Shown: positions 8,597 through 18,272, numbered from the stretch's first letter. The stretch: 64,000 bases of DNA from Pseudomonas sp. Irchel s3h14 (GCF_900187425.1 NZ_FYDJ01000003.1:212987-276986), one strand, 5' to 3'. The notes: generated by a model from the letters alone, not told the origin. Numbers and translations are program-made.

Positions 8597-9526
8597 ATGA
8601 ACCTGAAGTTTCTCGAGACCTTTGTCTGGGTCGCCCGACTCAAGAGTTTTCGCCTGACGGCAGACAAGCTCTTCACCACCCAGGCGTCGATTTCCAGCCG
8701 CATTGCGGTGCTCGAAGGCGAGCTCGGGGTGAAGCTGTTCCTGCGCGATTCACGTGGCGTGAGCCTGACGCCCGAAGGCTTGAAAGTGCTCGAGTACGCC
8801 GAGCAAATGATGGACACCATGCAAGCGCTCAAGCAGTCGATCGAAACCCGTTCGAGCAAGGTCGGGCGGGTTCGCATTGGCGTGATGGACACGGTCATCC
8901 ATACCTGGTTGAGCCCGTTGGTGGCGCAAATGATGGATCACTATCCGCTGGTGGAAATAGAGTTAGTGGCCGATACCGCGCTCAACCTCTGCGATCAGCT
9001 GCAAAAAGGCTTTCTCGATCTGATCCTGCAAACCGACCTGTTGCGTCAGGAAAGTGTGCGCAGTCTTGAGCTGGCCAGTCACCCGATGGGCTGGATTGTT
9101 GCTACTAATTCGATCTACAACCGCGAGTATTCAGGCATTGCTGACCTGGCGCGGGAACGGATCATTACCTATTCGAAAAACTCCCATCCGCATCAGGAGA
9201 TTCTCGCCCTGATGCAGGCCAACGGCATCATGACGCCACGGTTGAACTGCGTGAACTCGGTATCGGCGATCACCCGGTTGCTGCGGGACGGTTTCGGTAT
9301 TGGCGCGCTGCCGCCGGTGCTGGTAGCTGAGGAACTGGCGCGAGGGGAATTGACCTTGCTGGCCATCGATCAGCGGCCACCGAATTTGCAGGTGGTGGTG
9401 TCGTGGCGGGTTGGCGTGGAGTGGGTCGAAGAAATCGTGGCGTTGTGTCAGCAAGTCGTGGAGCGCTATGCGCAGAAAGTGGGCGAGCACTACATCGTTT
9501 TGAGCAAACCCATGGCAGGGATCTGA
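8597..9526 (+). CDS. LysR-family regulator, divergent from the 5-oxoproline operon
   Basis: This is a 309-residue LysR transcription factor. The N-terminal winged helix-turn-helix (residues 1-60) has the motif KLFTTQASISSRIAVLEGELGVKLF, followed by an effector-binding domain from about 90. Its divergent arrangement with the MFS-pxpABC genes across 148 bp predicts that it controls them. The leader lacks a clear Shine-Dalgarno sequence: it reads aagaaaaaattgtccct before the ATG. Confidence 0.92.
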   Translation: MNLKFLETFVWVARLKSFRLTADKLFTTQASISSRIAVLEGELGVKLFLRDSRGVSLTPEGLKVLEYAEQMMDTMQALKQSIETRSSKVGRVRIGVMDTVIHTWLSPLVAQMMDHYPLVEIELVADTALNLCDQLQKGFLDLILQTDLLRQESVRSLELASHPMGWIVATNSIYNREYSGIADLARERIITYSKNSHPHQEILALMQANGIMTPRLNCVNSVSAITRLLRDGFGIGALPPVLVAEELARGELTLLAIDQRPPNLQVVVSWRVGVEWVEEIVALCQQVVERYAQKVGEHYIVLSKPMAGI

Positions 9527-9555
9527 AGGACACTCCCCAAGCTTTAAATATGAAC

Positions 9556-9574
9556 TACTATCATTTGCATTATT
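9556..9574. promoter_or_regulatory. Weak Fur-box-like site
   Basis: The 19-mer tactatcatttgcattatt matches about 11 of 19 positions of GATAATGATAATCATTATC. It lies in an unusually AT-rich stretch upstream of the siderophore-gene remnant and the TonB receptor, where iron control would be expected. The match is marginal. Confidence 0.3.
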
Positions 9575-9637
9575 TTTTCAGGGCGGTATTCTCTGCGCGC
9601 TTTCAGCTAACCAACCGTCCAGAAGGATTCGGACTTG

Positions 9638-10137
9638 ATGCGCGCCTACACGCAAAAACAGCAGCAATTGCTCACTCACTGGAGCGATGCCCTCGGCACT
9701 GAGGCGATCCAGTCCCACCGCATCATCCTCGATCATTTAAGCAATACGCTGGAGCCCGCCGCCCAGCGCTGTTTCCAACGAAGCATCGTCCTGCACACCC
9801 CCGACAGACTGCCCCACAAAATCCAGCTGCCCAGCGGATTGCTCGCTCACCTCAGCACTCAGCTCAACCCGCCAGCCTCACCGCAGGTACTGGAACGTCT
9901 GGCCCTGGAACTGGATGACAGCTTCAGCAACGACACCCTGTGCCCGTCGCCTATGCACTGATTGCCAACACCATTTCCATAACCCGGCAGGGCTTCGCGC
10001 TCGGCCTCGGCAACAGCGCGGCAAAGGCTGGCGCTCTGCTCGGTGTCACGGTATCCGCTGGGTGCGGTCGTTCAACTCCGCGCCTGACCGCTCGCCCTTA
10101 TCGCCACACACTTACCACAACTAAAAAAGACCACGTC
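9638..10137 (+). pseudogene. Degraded N-terminal fragment, probably an IucA/IucC-type siderophore synthetase
   Basis: An open frame from ATG 9638 to 9961 encodes 107 residues. It contains LLTHWSDALGTEAIQSHRII, LHTPDRLPHKIQLPSGLLAH and LALELDDSFSND. These resemble the start of NIS siderophore synthetases (IucA/IucC family, normally about 600 residues), but this is from memory and not certain. The frame ends early, and about 180 bp without a continuing domain precede the receptor gene. The fragment lies beside an IutA-like receptor, which fits a decayed siderophore locus. It could instead be a short gene of unknown function. Confidence 0.4.
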
Positions 10138-12249
10138 ATGACCCGAACCAAACTCTCCCTGCTGATCTCGCTGCTCAGTACCTTCAGCGCCCAGACCTGG
10201 GCCGAGGATACCGAGCAGCAGCCCGGCACCTTGAACCTGCAAGCCACCGTCGTCTCCGCTACTCGCAGCGAAGCGACCATCGCCTCGATTCCAGGTTCGG
10301 TCCAGCTGATCGACGAACAGCAGATCCGTGAGCAAAGCGGCGCGGGTCGCCGGGTCGCCGACATCCTCGGGCAATTGGTCCCCGGCCTTGCGCCGTCGAG
10401 TGGCGGGATGAGCAACTTCGGTCAGACCCTGCGCGGACGCAACATGCTGGTGTTGATCGACGGCGTATCGCAGAACGCCACGCGCGACAACTTCCGCCAG
10501 CTCAACAGCATCGCCCCGGCCAGCATCGAACGCATCGAAGTGATCTCCGGCGCCAGCAGCATCTACGGTGCCGGCGCTTCAGGCGGCATCATCAACATCA
10601 TCACCAAGCGCAATCAGGGCCAGGACATTGCCTACAGCAGCAAACTGGGCCTGACCAGCGGCAACAACCTCAACCGCAAAGGCTTCGCCTACGAAGCCTT
10701 TCAGAGTGCGACCGGGCGCAAGGATGCCCTGGACTGGTACGTCTCCGCCGACCTGACCCAGCGCAACGATCAGTACGATGGCAACGGCAACCGCATCCCT
10801 CAGGACACCTCCCAGGGCAGCAACATGGACACCGAAACCTATGACCTGCAAGGTCGTTTCGGTTACGAACTGGATGCCGACAAAAAACTCAGCCTGTCGC
10901 TGCAGGACTACAAGGATCAACAGGACACTGGCTACACCAAAGACCCGACAAACCGGCAGCAAGCCGTGGCAGTCAAAGGGCTGAAACTCGACGACCAACC
11001 CTATACCCATAACCAGTCGGTCAACCTCAATTACACCGACAAGGACTTCTACGGTCAGGGCCTGCAACTGGAAAGCTACTGGCGTCGCGCCGATGCACTG
11101 TTCTTCCCGGACCTGTCGCGGGGCAAGGCCGGGATCTCCGACAACAACAGCGTGCAGGATGTCTACGGCCTGCGCGCGGCCATCGACACGCCGCTGCCGG
11201 CCATCGGCAGCGCCACGGGTAACCTGGTCTGGGGCGCCGACTATGATCATGAGCGCTCCCGCCAACGAGGTGATCAATACACGCTCAAGGGCCTGACCTA
11301 CACCAAGACCGGCACCACCTACGAGCTGGGCCCGGACATCGAAACCACCACCAAATCGCTGTTCGGGCAGATGTCCTGGGACATCGGTGACTGGACCTTG
11401 CGTGGCGGTGTGCGCCGTGAATGGATCGAAAGCGACGTCTCCGACAGCATCGCTTATGGTCAGATCGTCCAGACCGGCGTACGCGCAACGCTGCCCGGCG
11501 ACACTCTCAAATACGATGCCACGCTGTATAACCTGGGGGCGGTCTACCACCTGAGTGAAAACCAGGACGTCTTCGCCAATTACAGCCAGGGGTTTTCGCT
11601 GCCGGATATCCAGCGCTTCATGCGTGACGTCAGCAGCACTTTCGACATTCAGAGTCTCAACGCCCAGGCCATCAAGGTCGACAGCTATGAGCTGGGCTGG
11701 CGCGGTGACTGGGACCAGTGGCAGGCCGACGTCACCGTGTATGAAAACACCTCGGACGTGACCCAGTTCTACGATGCGACTGATCGGGTATTGCGCCTGA
11801 TCAACCAGAAAGAACGCGTTCGCGGCATCGAAAACAACCTGACCTACCGCGTGACCGATCAATGGTCGGTGGGTGGCACTTACGCCTGGGCCAAAGGCGA
11901 GACCGAGCAGAATGGCAAATGGATAGATCTGCCGGCCACGCGTATCTCACCGGCCAAGACCACGCTGTTCGTCGGCTATACCGAAGACGACTACACCCTG
12001 CGTCTGCAAGGCATGCATTTGTCCAGTTACAACGCCGCCGCCAAGGACAATAACGGACGCGACATCGAAGGCTATACGCTGGTGGACCTGCTCGGCTCCG
12101 TACAACTGCCGGTCGGTCGTCTTGAAGGCGGGGTGTACAACCTGACCAACCGCACCTACCAGAACCTGTTCACCCAGGCCAATGCCAGAGCGCCGTACGC
12201 CAATGCCGAAGGTCGGACATTGAGCATGAGCTACTCGGTCGACTGGTAA
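10138..12249 (+). CDS. TonB-dependent siderophore receptor, IutA-like
   Basis: This is a 703-residue outer-membrane receptor. It has a signal peptide (residues 1-21, ending AQTWA), a plug domain (about 45-150, with VVSATRSEATIASIPGSVQLI, RGRNMLVLIDGVSQN and IEVISGASSIYGAGASGGIINI), and a 22-strand barrel ending in YSVDW, with the terminal aromatic residue needed for insertion. The plug resembles aerobactin/rhizobactin receptors (IutA). ATG 10138 precedes the signal peptide; the frame stays open upstream to 9940 but encodes nothing recognisable. It probably imports a foreign or formerly self-made hydroxamate/citrate siderophore. Confidence 0.9.
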   Translation: MTRTKLSLLISLLSTFSAQTWAEDTEQQPGTLNLQATVVSATRSEATIASIPGSVQLIDEQQIREQSGAGRRVADILGQLVPGLAPSSGGMSNFGQTLRGRNMLVLIDGVSQNATRDNFRQLNSIAPASIERIEVISGASSIYGAGASGGIINIITKRNQGQDIAYSSKLGLTSGNNLNRKGFAYEAFQSATGRKDALDWYVSADLTQRNDQYDGNGNRIPQDTSQGSNMDTETYDLQGRFGYELDADKKLSLSLQDYKDQQDTGYTKDPTNRQQAVAVKGLKLDDQPYTHNQSVNLNYTDKDFYGQGLQLESYWRRADALFFPDLSRGKAGISDNNSVQDVYGLRAAIDTPLPAIGSATGNLVWGADYDHERSRQRGDQYTLKGLTYTKTGTTYELGPDIETTTKSLFGQMSWDIGDWTLRGGVRREWIESDVSDSIAYGQIVQTGVRATLPGDTLKYDATLYNLGAVYHLSENQDVFANYSQGFSLPDIQRFMRDVSSTFDIQSLNAQAIKVDSYELGWRGDWDQWQADVTVYENTSDVTQFYDATDRVLRLINQKERVRGIENNLTYRVTDQWSVGGTYAWAKGETEQNGKWIDLPATRISPAKTTLFVGYTEDDYTLRLQGMHLSSYNAAAKDNNGRDIEGYTLVDLLGSVQLPVGRLEGGVYNLTNRTYQNLFTQANARAPYANAEGRTLSMSYSVDW

Positions 12250-12252
12250 AAA

Positions 12253-12325
12253 CAGGAGCCGGCTTGCCAGCGATGCGAACTGCCAGACATACCGTGTCGC
12301 AGCAATCGCCGGCAAACCGGCTACA
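12253..12325. repeat. REP-like imperfect inverted pair
   Basis: The arms aggagccggcttgccagcgat (12254-12274) and atcgccggcaaaccggct (12305-12322) are imperfectly complementary. The element lies between the convergent TonB receptor and DUF2937 genes and resembles a diverged REP doublet that may end both transcripts. Confidence 0.5.
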
Positions 12326-12328
12326 GGC

Positions 12329-12871
12329 TTAGAGGCCGCGCACATCCCGATCTTCGATCGGCCGGCTCTGGCGCAGGCGTTTGCCGCCCAGCACCACCCA
12401 GTCGATCAGACGGAACAGGCATTCAATGCCGAACGACAACAGCAACGCCCCGCTCATGCCCCAGATCATCGCTTCCGGCGTCAGCAGGATCTGGTAGCTG
12501 TAGCCATTCCAGGTTTCCTTGCGAATATCCGGATCAGCCGCCAGTGCAACCTGCAGGAAGCGGATGTACCACGGGCCCTGCATGGCCTGGAACTGTTTAT
12601 CGAGGGCCAGTTGACGGGTCAGCAAGGTGCTCAGGCTGTCGGCATCGCTGCGAAAGATCGGGTCTTCGCTGGCGCGGTAATGGGCCACCAACGCCAGCAT
12701 GTCACCCTTGAAGAACTGAATCGCCGTGCCCTGAAAACCGCTCAGACCGGTCTGCGCCTCAATCAGATGCGCTTCGACCCGTTTGGCATAATCGCTGATG
12801 AACCCTGGCACCTGGACACCGATCAACAGGCCCGCCGCGAACAACACCAGCCGTAGATAACTGAGCAACAT
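12329..12871 (-). CDS. DUF2937 inner-membrane protein
   Basis: This 180-residue protein has an N-terminal membrane helix (LRLVLFAAGLLIGVQVPGFI), a soluble middle region and a second hydrophobic segment (MIWGMSGALLLSFGIECLF) near residue 140. I recognise it as the DUF2937 family, whose function is unknown. It is on the same strand as, and 12 bp downstream of, the glutamine amidotransferase gene, so it is probably co-transcribed with it. Confidence 0.8.
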   Translation of the reverse strand: MLLSYLRLVLFAAGLLIGVQVPGFISDYAKRVEAHLIEAQTGLSGFQGTAIQFFKGDMLALVAHYRASEDPIFRSDADSLSTLLTRQLALDKQFQAMQGPWYIRFLQVALAADPDIRKETWNGYSYQILLTPEAMIWGMSGALLLSFGIECLFRLIDWVVLGGKRLRQSRPIEDRDVRGL

Positions 12872-12883
12872 GAAGGGAAATCC

Positions 12884-13660
12884 TTATTCGGTCTTGCCCT
12901 GGCTGACGCATTCACCGCGTCGCCAGAGGCTCCATTGGCCCGGTTCGTAGCGGGTCCAGGTTTCGTTTTCGGTCAAGGGTTCGGTGGCGATCACCGTGAC
13001 CACGTCGTTGGGTGTGGTTTCGGCCTGGAAATCGACGATCACATCGACGTCCTTCAAGCGCGCCGGGCCAAAGGGTGCACGACGAGTGATTTGCGCCAGT
13101 TTGGTCGAGCAATAACAGAACAACCAATCGCCATCGCTGAGCAGGCAGTTGAACACGCCTTTGCTGCGGTACTCGGCGCAGGCGGCCACCAGATCTGGCA
13201 GCAGTTCTTCGACCTCTACCGGCTCCGGGAACGCGGCGCGCACGCGGTTGAGCAAATCGCAGAACGCCGCTTCGCTGTCGGTATCGCCGACCGGGCGGTA
13301 AAAACTCTTGATCGGTTGAAACTCCGCGAGCTGGCCATTGTGGGCGAAACACCAGTTACGCCCCCACAGCTCGCGCACAAACGGATGGGTATTGGACAGG
13401 CAGACCTTGCCGACATTGGCCTGACGGATGTGCCCGATCACCACTTCGCTCTTGATCGGATAGCGTTGCACCAGATTCGCGACTTCGGACTCACAGCTCG
13501 CCGCCGGGTCCTGAAACAGGCGCAGGCCACGGCCCTCGTAAAAGGCAATGCCCCAGCCGTCACGGTGCGGACCGGTGCGGCCGCCGCGCTGCATCAGCCC
13601 GGTGAAGCTGAACACGATATCGGTCGGCACATTGGCGCTCATGCCCAATAACTCACACAT
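12884..13660 (-). CDS. Class II glutamine amidotransferase (YafJ-like)
   Basis: This 258-residue protein is of the Ntn-hydrolase glutaminase type. ATG 13660 gives [10 protein letters not shown], so Cys2 becomes the N-terminal nucleophile after methionine removal. Other conserved segments are [43 protein letters not shown] and DTDSEAAFC. The frame stays open 10 codons upstream, but a longer start would bury the nucleophile. No synthase domain is present, so the acceptor reaction is unknown. Confidence 0.88.
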   Translation of the reverse strand: MCELLGMSANVPTDIVFSFTGLMQRGGRTGPHRDGWGIAFYEGRGLRLFQDPAASCESEVANLVQRYPIKSEVVIGHIRQANVGKVCLSNTHPFVRELWGRNWCFAHNGQLAEFQPIKSFYRPVGDTDSEAAFCDLLNRVRAAFPEPVEVEELLPDLVAACAEYRSKGVFNCLLSDGDWLFCYCSTKLAQITRRAPFGPARLKDVDVIVDFQAETTPNDVVTVIATEPLTENETWTRYEPGQWSLWRRGECVSQGKTE

Positions 13661-13692
13661 GCTCGGATTCTCGCTGAAAGGCAGGGGCAAGG

Positions 13693-14190
13693 TTACAGAC
13701 GCGGTTCGACCCGCAATCGCTGAGGGTTGCTCGGCACCGGTGGGCGACCGTAACGATCATCACCCGCACCGCCGAAAGGATGTTCCTCTTCAGCTTCATC
13801 GGCCCGGGCCGCAGCCTTGGTAGCGGCAACCTGTTCCTTGCGAGCGTTGGACGCCCGTTCGATAGGGAACCGGATCGCCACGAATACCAGGTAAATGCCG
13901 AAGGCGATCATGCCGTACATGAACAGGTCGGACACCGCCCGCCAGGCGTTGTTGCCGACCTTGAACAGCAGATCGAGGGCCGTGATGGCGATGGCCGGAG
14001 CGACCTTTTCCTTCACCGGATCAATGATGGTCGGGCTGAACAGCAACACAGCAACCAATAGCCGCAGCGGCTCACGCAGCCAGCGCCACATCCAGCGGGT
14101 GATACGCATCCACACCAACAGGCAGCCCAAAGCGGCGAAGGCGTAGAGGCCCCAAGCGATCAGATAGTCGTTCTCGGTCATGGTGTCCAT
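13693..14190 (-). CDS. Small inner-membrane protein of unknown function
   Basis: This 165-residue protein has an N-terminal helix ([18 protein letters not shown]), a second ([14 protein letters not shown]) and a third ([20 protein letters not shown]), followed by a charged, Ala/Glu-rich cytoplasmic tail from about residue 117. I recognise it only as a conserved Pseudomonas hypothetical. ATG 14181 (MTENDY) is an alternative start. It probably shares a transcript with the two genes that follow it. Confidence 0.75.
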   Translation of the reverse strand: MDTMTENDYLIAWGLYAFAALGCLLVWMRITRWMWRWLREPLRLLVAVLLFSPTIIDPVKEKVAPAIAITALDLLFKVGNNAWRAVSDLFMYGMIAFGIYLVFVAIRFPIERASNARKEQVAATKAAARADEAEEEHPFGGAGDDRYGRPPVPSNPQRLRVEPRL

Positions 14191-14273
14191 GGCAAGGCAG
14201 GCAAAGAGGCGCTTATAGTAACGACTTTTCGCACGTCAGGCTGCCCCAATACCAGTCTGTAAAGCGCAACCCC

Positions 14274-14363
14274 TGTGGGAGCGGGCTTGCTCGCGAAAGC
14301 GGTGGGTCAGTCAACCGAGATGTTGAACGTGCTGGCCTCTTCGCGAGCAAGCCCGCTCCCACA
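14274..14363. repeat. REP doublet, GTGGGAGCGGGCTTGCTCGCG type
   Basis: The arms at 14274-14297 and 14340-14363 are perfect complements over 24 nt with a 42-nt loop. The element lies between divergently transcribed genes, so here it is not simply a terminator between convergent ends. Confidence 0.9.
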
Positions 14364-14405
14364 AGTTGCGAAGCCCTTATTCTGTACATTGCTCGAGAGT
14401 CCTTC

Positions 14406-16460
14406 ATGCCCCTTTCCGTCAACGTTTCCGACGCTCCCATTGCCCGCAAGGCCGAAGGCGACGACCCGTATGCCTGGCTGCAGGAGCGCGACACCGACGC
14501 GGTGCTCGACTACCTGAAAGCGGAAAACCGCTACCAAGAGGCGCAAACCGCCGATCAGGCCGGGTTGCGTGAAACCCTGTTCGAAGAGATCAAGGCCCGG
14601 ATTCTCGAAACCGACCTGTCCTTGCCCTCCCCTTGGGGCCCTTACCTGTATTACACGCGCACCACGGCCGGTGATGAATATGCCCGTCACTACCGCTGCC
14701 CGCGCCCTGCCGATGACAGCCTGCAACTCGACGAAAGCCAGGAACAGCTGCTGCTGGACCCAAATGAACTGGCCAAAGGTGGCTTCTTTTCCCTGGGCGC
14801 CTTCAGCATCAGCCCGGACCACCAGCGTCTGGCCTACAGCATCGACGCCACGGGCGATGAGATTTTCACGCTGTTCGTGAAGGAATTATCCAACGGCCGT
14901 GTCAGTGAACTGGAATTCCAGGATTGCGACGGCAGCATGACCTGGGCCAATGACAGCCTGACGCTGTTCTTCGGTGAGCTGGACGACACCCATCGCCCGC
15001 ACAAACTGTTCCGCTATCGGCTGGACGGTACGGCGGCTGAAGAAGTGTTCCATGAGCCGGACGGTCGATTCTTCATGCATTGCTATCGCTCCAGTTCCGA
15101 GCAGCAATTGCTGCTGTCCCTGGGCAGCAAAACCACCAGCGAAGTCTGGGTACTCGACGCGTTCCAGCCGCAGCAGGCGTTTACCTGCATCGCACCGAGG
15201 GTTGAAGACCATGAGTACGACGTCGACCACGGCGCGCTCGACGGTCAATGGACCTGGTTCATTCGCACCAATCGCGACGGCATCAACTTTGCCCTGTACC
15301 ACGCCGTAGACACCGGCGTGGCGCCGACCGAGGCCGACTGGCAGAACCTGATCCCGCACAGCGACACGGTGATGATCGAAGGCATGAGCCTGAATGCCGG
15401 AGCCATGACCCTGAGCCTGCGTGAGGGTGGATTGCCGATCATCGAAGTTCATCCGCAAGACCTGCCGAGCTACCGCGTGCAATTGCCGGATGCGGCCTAC
15501 AGCCTGCACGTGCAGAACAGCCTGGAATTCGTCAGCGACAGGATCCGTCTGCGCTACGAAGCGCTGAACCGTCCGGCGCAAATCCGCCAACTGGTATTGG
15601 GCAGCGGCGAGCAGAAAGTCCTCAAGGAAACCCCGGTGCTCGGCCCGTTCGACGCCGATGCCTACGTCAGTCAGCGCCTGTGGGCGACGGCACCGGACGG
15701 TACGAAAGTGCCGATCAGCCTCGTCGTCAAACGCGAAGCCCTCGGTAAGCCGACGCCGCTTTATCTGTACGGTTATGGCGCCTATGGTGAAAGCCTCGAC
15801 CCGTGGTTCTCCCACGCTCGTTTGAGTCTGCTGGATCGTGGCGTGGCGTTCGCCATCGCTCACGTGCGTGGCGGCGGTGAACTGGGCGAGGCCTGGTATC
15901 GCGCTGGCAAGCAGGAACACAAACACAACACCTTCAGTGACTTCATCGCCTGCGCCGAACACCTGATCGCCAATGGCTTCACTACTTCACAGCAACTGGC
16001 GATCAGCGGCGGCAGCGCCGGTGGTCTGTTGATCGGCGCGGTGCTCAATCAGCGACCGGAGTTGTTTGCTGCTGCGATTGCCGAAGTGCCGTTCGTCGAC
16101 GTGCTGAACACCATGCTCGACCCGGATCTGCCGTTGACCGTCACCGAATACGACGAGTGGGGCAATCCTGAAGAACCGGACGTCTATGATCGGATCAAGG
16201 CCTATGCCCCGTACGAAAACGTCACCGCGCAAGCCTATCCGGCGACCCTGGTGATCGCCGGCTACAACGACAGTCGCGTGCAGTACTGGGAAGCGGCCAA
16301 GTGGGTGGCGAAATTACGCGCGACCAAAACCGACACCAATCCTCTGCTGCTCAAGACCGAATTGGGTGCCGGGCATGGCGGGATGAGCGGTCGTTATCAG
16401 GGATTACGTGACGTAGCACTCGAATACGCATTTGTTTTCAAGGTTTTGGGCATCGCCTGA
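14406..16460 (+). CDS. ptrB: Oligopeptidase B (S9 prolyl-oligopeptidase family)
   Basis: This is a 684-residue cytoplasmic serine peptidase that cleaves short peptides after basic residues. An N-terminal beta-propeller runs to about residue 400, followed by an alpha/beta-hydrolase domain. The triad is visible: Ser537 in ISGGSAGG, Asp622 in GYNDSRV and His657 in GAGHGGMSGRY. The segment HVRGGGELGEAWYRAGK is typical of oligopeptidase B. The length fits the family. There is no signal peptide. Confidence 0.92.
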   Translation: MPLSVNVSDAPIARKAEGDDPYAWLQERDTDAVLDYLKAENRYQEAQTADQAGLRETLFEEIKARILETDLSLPSPWGPYLYYTRTTAGDEYARHYRCPRPADDSLQLDESQEQLLLDPNELAKGGFFSLGAFSISPDHQRLAYSIDATGDEIFTLFVKELSNGRVSELEFQDCDGSMTWANDSLTLFFGELDDTHRPHKLFRYRLDGTAAEEVFHEPDGRFFMHCYRSSSEQQLLLSLGSKTTSEVWVLDAFQPQQAFTCIAPRVEDHEYDVDHGALDGQWTWFIRTNRDGINFALYHAVDTGVAPTEADWQNLIPHSDTVMIEGMSLNAGAMTLSLREGGLPIIEVHPQDLPSYRVQLPDAAYSLHVQNSLEFVSDRIRLRYEALNRPAQIRQLVLGSGEQKVLKETPVLGPFDADAYVSQRLWATAPDGTKVPISLVVKREALGKPTPLYLYGYGAYGESLDPWFSHARLSLLDRGVAFAIAHVRGGGELGEAWYRAGKQEHKHNTFSDFIACAEHLIANGFTTSQQLAISGGSAGGLLIGAVLNQRPELFAAAIAEVPFVDVLNTMLDPDLPLTVTEYDEWGNPEEPDVYDRIKAYAPYENVTAQAYPATLVIAGYNDSRVQYWEAAKWVAKLRATKTDTNPLLLKTELGAGHGGMSGRYQGLRDVALEYAFVFKVLGIA

Positions 16461-16524
16461 GGAACTTGGCCCGGCGTGTCGGTCTTAACACCGAACACCG
16501 GGCCCGGTACGACACATACACCCT

Positions 16525-16614
16525 GTGGGAGCGGGCTTGCTCGCGAAGAGGCCATCACATTCAACATCAATGTTGTCTGACACACCGCCTTCGCGAGCAA
16601 GCCCGCTCCCACAA
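16525..16614. repeat. REP doublet, GTGGGAGCGGGCTTGCTCGCG type
   Basis: The arms at about 16525-16549 and 16590-16614 are complementary, enclosing a loop of about 40 nt. It lies 64 bp after the oligopeptidase B stop. Confidence 0.9.
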
Positions 16615-16677
16615 GGGATTTGTGATTGACCCAAAAAACCGGAACAGCAACAGACACAAGAAAAAGACCGTGACGAC

Positions 16678-17151
16678 ATGTCAGAACCGACCTTACTGAA
16701 CAACGAAATTCGCGACTGGCTGATGGACTGTGGCCTGTTCGATCAATTGCTGCCGGCGGACTTCGCCACGGCCTCGGGCTACTTCAGCATCAGCACCATT
16801 GCTCAGGGCGAAGAGATTTTCCATGAGGGTGATGCCGGCAGCTTCATGTGCATCATCCACACCGGCCAGGTGGCGGTGCAGAAAACCAACAGCGACGGGC
16901 ACCTGGTGACCATGGCAACGTTGCGCAGCGGTCGGGCGTTCGGCGAAATGGCCGTACTCGACGGCGAACGCCGCTCGGCCAGTTGCGTGGCCGCGAGCAA
17001 TTGCCAGTTACTCAATCTGGGCAAGGACTCGCTGGAAAAGATGCTCAACGATGCGCCGAAAATCGCCGCCAAAATCATCCGCGCCCTCGCCGTCTCCCTC
17101 TCCAAACGCTTGCGCATGGCCGATGGGCAACTGCTCTCGCAGCAGGTTTAA
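16678..17151 (+). CDS. Cyclic-nucleotide-binding domain protein without DNA-binding domain
   Basis: This 157-residue protein consists almost wholly of one cNMP-binding beta-roll. The phosphate-binding cassette FGEMAVLDGERRSAS lies around residues 88-102. No helix-turn-helix follows, so it is not a complete Crp/Fnr regulator. It may be a ligand-sensing partner of another protein. Its stop overlaps the end of the convergent proline-rich gene by 4 bp. Confidence 0.85.
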   Translation: MSEPTLLNNEIRDWLMDCGLFDQLLPADFATASGYFSISTIAQGEEIFHEGDAGSFMCIIHTGQVAVQKTNSDGHLVTMATLRSGRAFGEMAVLDGERRSASCVAASNCQLLNLGKDSLEKMLNDAPKIAAKIIRALAVSLSKRLRMADGQLLSQQV

Positions 17152-17438
17152 CCGCCGGGCGACTTAATCTTCGTGCTGTTTGGCTCAAGGCCCGGCAACG
17201 GTTGATCCTTGGTCGGAGGACTGGGCATCTCGATCGGCACCAGCGGTGGGCCGCCACTGCCAGTTCCGGCCTTGGGCAAGGTGGTCGGGGTAATTTTCGG
17301 GTACGGCGCCGGGGTCGCGGTGCCGGGCGAACCGGGCAGCGGCGCAGGGCTGGTCGGAATGGTTTGCAACTGCTGGGCCTGCACTGCAGTTATCGAGAGC
17401 GCGGCCAAGGCAATGACCGTTAGAATGGTGCGCTTCAT
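17148..17438 (-). CDS. Small secreted proline-rich protein
   Basis: This 96-residue protein has a clear signal peptide (MKRTILTVIALAALSITAVQA, cleavage after AQA-like) and a mature part of about 75 residues that is mostly Pro, Gly, Thr and Ser. I see no domain. ATG 17438 gives the signal peptide; the frame stays open to 17483. It is divergent from the methyltransferase-like gene. Function is unknown. Confidence 0.7.
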   Translation of the reverse strand: MKRTILTVIALAALSITAVQAQQLQTIPTSPAPLPGSPGTATPAPYPKITPTTLPKAGTGSGGPPLVPIEMPSPPTKDQPLPGLEPNSTKIKSPGG

Positions 17439-17536
17439 CAATGGCTCCGTTGGCCTTGTTGTCTTTTTGCAGGCTACTCCCAACTGCGCGTGTTTGCCTT
17501 CCTCCTCTTATGCCAATTTCTCCTCAAGTGAGCCCC

Positions 17537-18223
17537 ATGAAACGTTTCGTTCTGCTCGACACCACTCCAATTCCTGAAAATGGCGGTGCCTTGTGCCTGT
17601 TCGAATACGGCGAGGATTTCGTCATCAAGATCCAGGGTGGCGACGGCGGGCAACTGATGAACACCCGCATGCACGGCTCGGAAGACGCTCTGGCGGAGAT
17701 CCCGTGCCGTAAAGTGGCCGGCCGGCCAAATTCGCGCGTGCTGATCGGCGGCCTGGGCATGGGCTTCACCCTCGCCTCGGCCCTCAAGCATCTGGGCAAG
17801 ACCGCTGAAGTAGTGGTCGCCGAACTGGTGCCGGGCGTGGTGGAGTGGAACCGTGGGCCGCTGGGCGAGAAAGCCGGGAACCCGCTGCTGGACCCGCGCA
17901 CCGTCATTCGCATGGAAGACGTGGCCAAAGTCCTGCAAGCCGAGCCGCAAGGTTTCGACGCAATCATGCTCGACGTCGACAACGGCCCCGAAGGCCTGAC
18001 CCAGAAGGCCAACAGCTGGCTCTACTCCGCTGGCGGCCTGAGTGCCTGCGCCAAGGCCCTGCGGCCCAAAGGCGTGCTGGCCGTCTGGTCCGCGAGCGCT
18101 GACCGACAGTTTTCCGACAAACTGAAGAAAGCCGGCTTCAAGGCCGAGGAAGTCCAGGTCTTCGCCCACGGCAACAAAGGTACCCGCCACACCATCTGGA
18201 TTGCCGAGAAGCTCAAGGGCTGA
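17537..18223 (+). CDS. Spermidine synthase-like methyltransferase-fold protein
   Basis: This 228-residue Rossmann-fold protein has the nucleotide-binding motif VLIGGLGMGFTLASAL at about 81-96, VVVAELVPGVVEW after it, and the segment DAIMLDVDNGPEGL. This architecture resembles spermidine synthase-related proteins that lack the polyamine domain. The substrate is unknown. ATG 17537 (MKRFVLLD) is preferred over upstream in-frame starts because the domain begins there. Confidence 0.8.
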   Translation: MKRFVLLDTTPIPENGGALCLFEYGEDFVIKIQGGDGGQLMNTRMHGSEDALAEIPCRKVAGRPNSRVLIGGLGMGFTLASALKHLGKTAEVVVAELVPGVVEWNRGPLGEKAGNPLLDPRTVIRMEDVAKVLQAEPQGFDAIMLDVDNGPEGLTQKANSWLYSAGGLSACAKALRPKGVLAVWSASADRQFSDKLKKAGFKAEEVQVFAHGNKGTRHTIWIAEKLKG

Positions 18224-18272
18224 GCTAAACTGCGATTAATACCGTCATTAGTCTTTTTACAAAGGTGAACCC

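Noticed and set aside
10579-11862. 427-codon open frame antisense to the TonB receptor
   Set aside because: The opposite strand has a full plug and barrel; this frame is a composition shadow.
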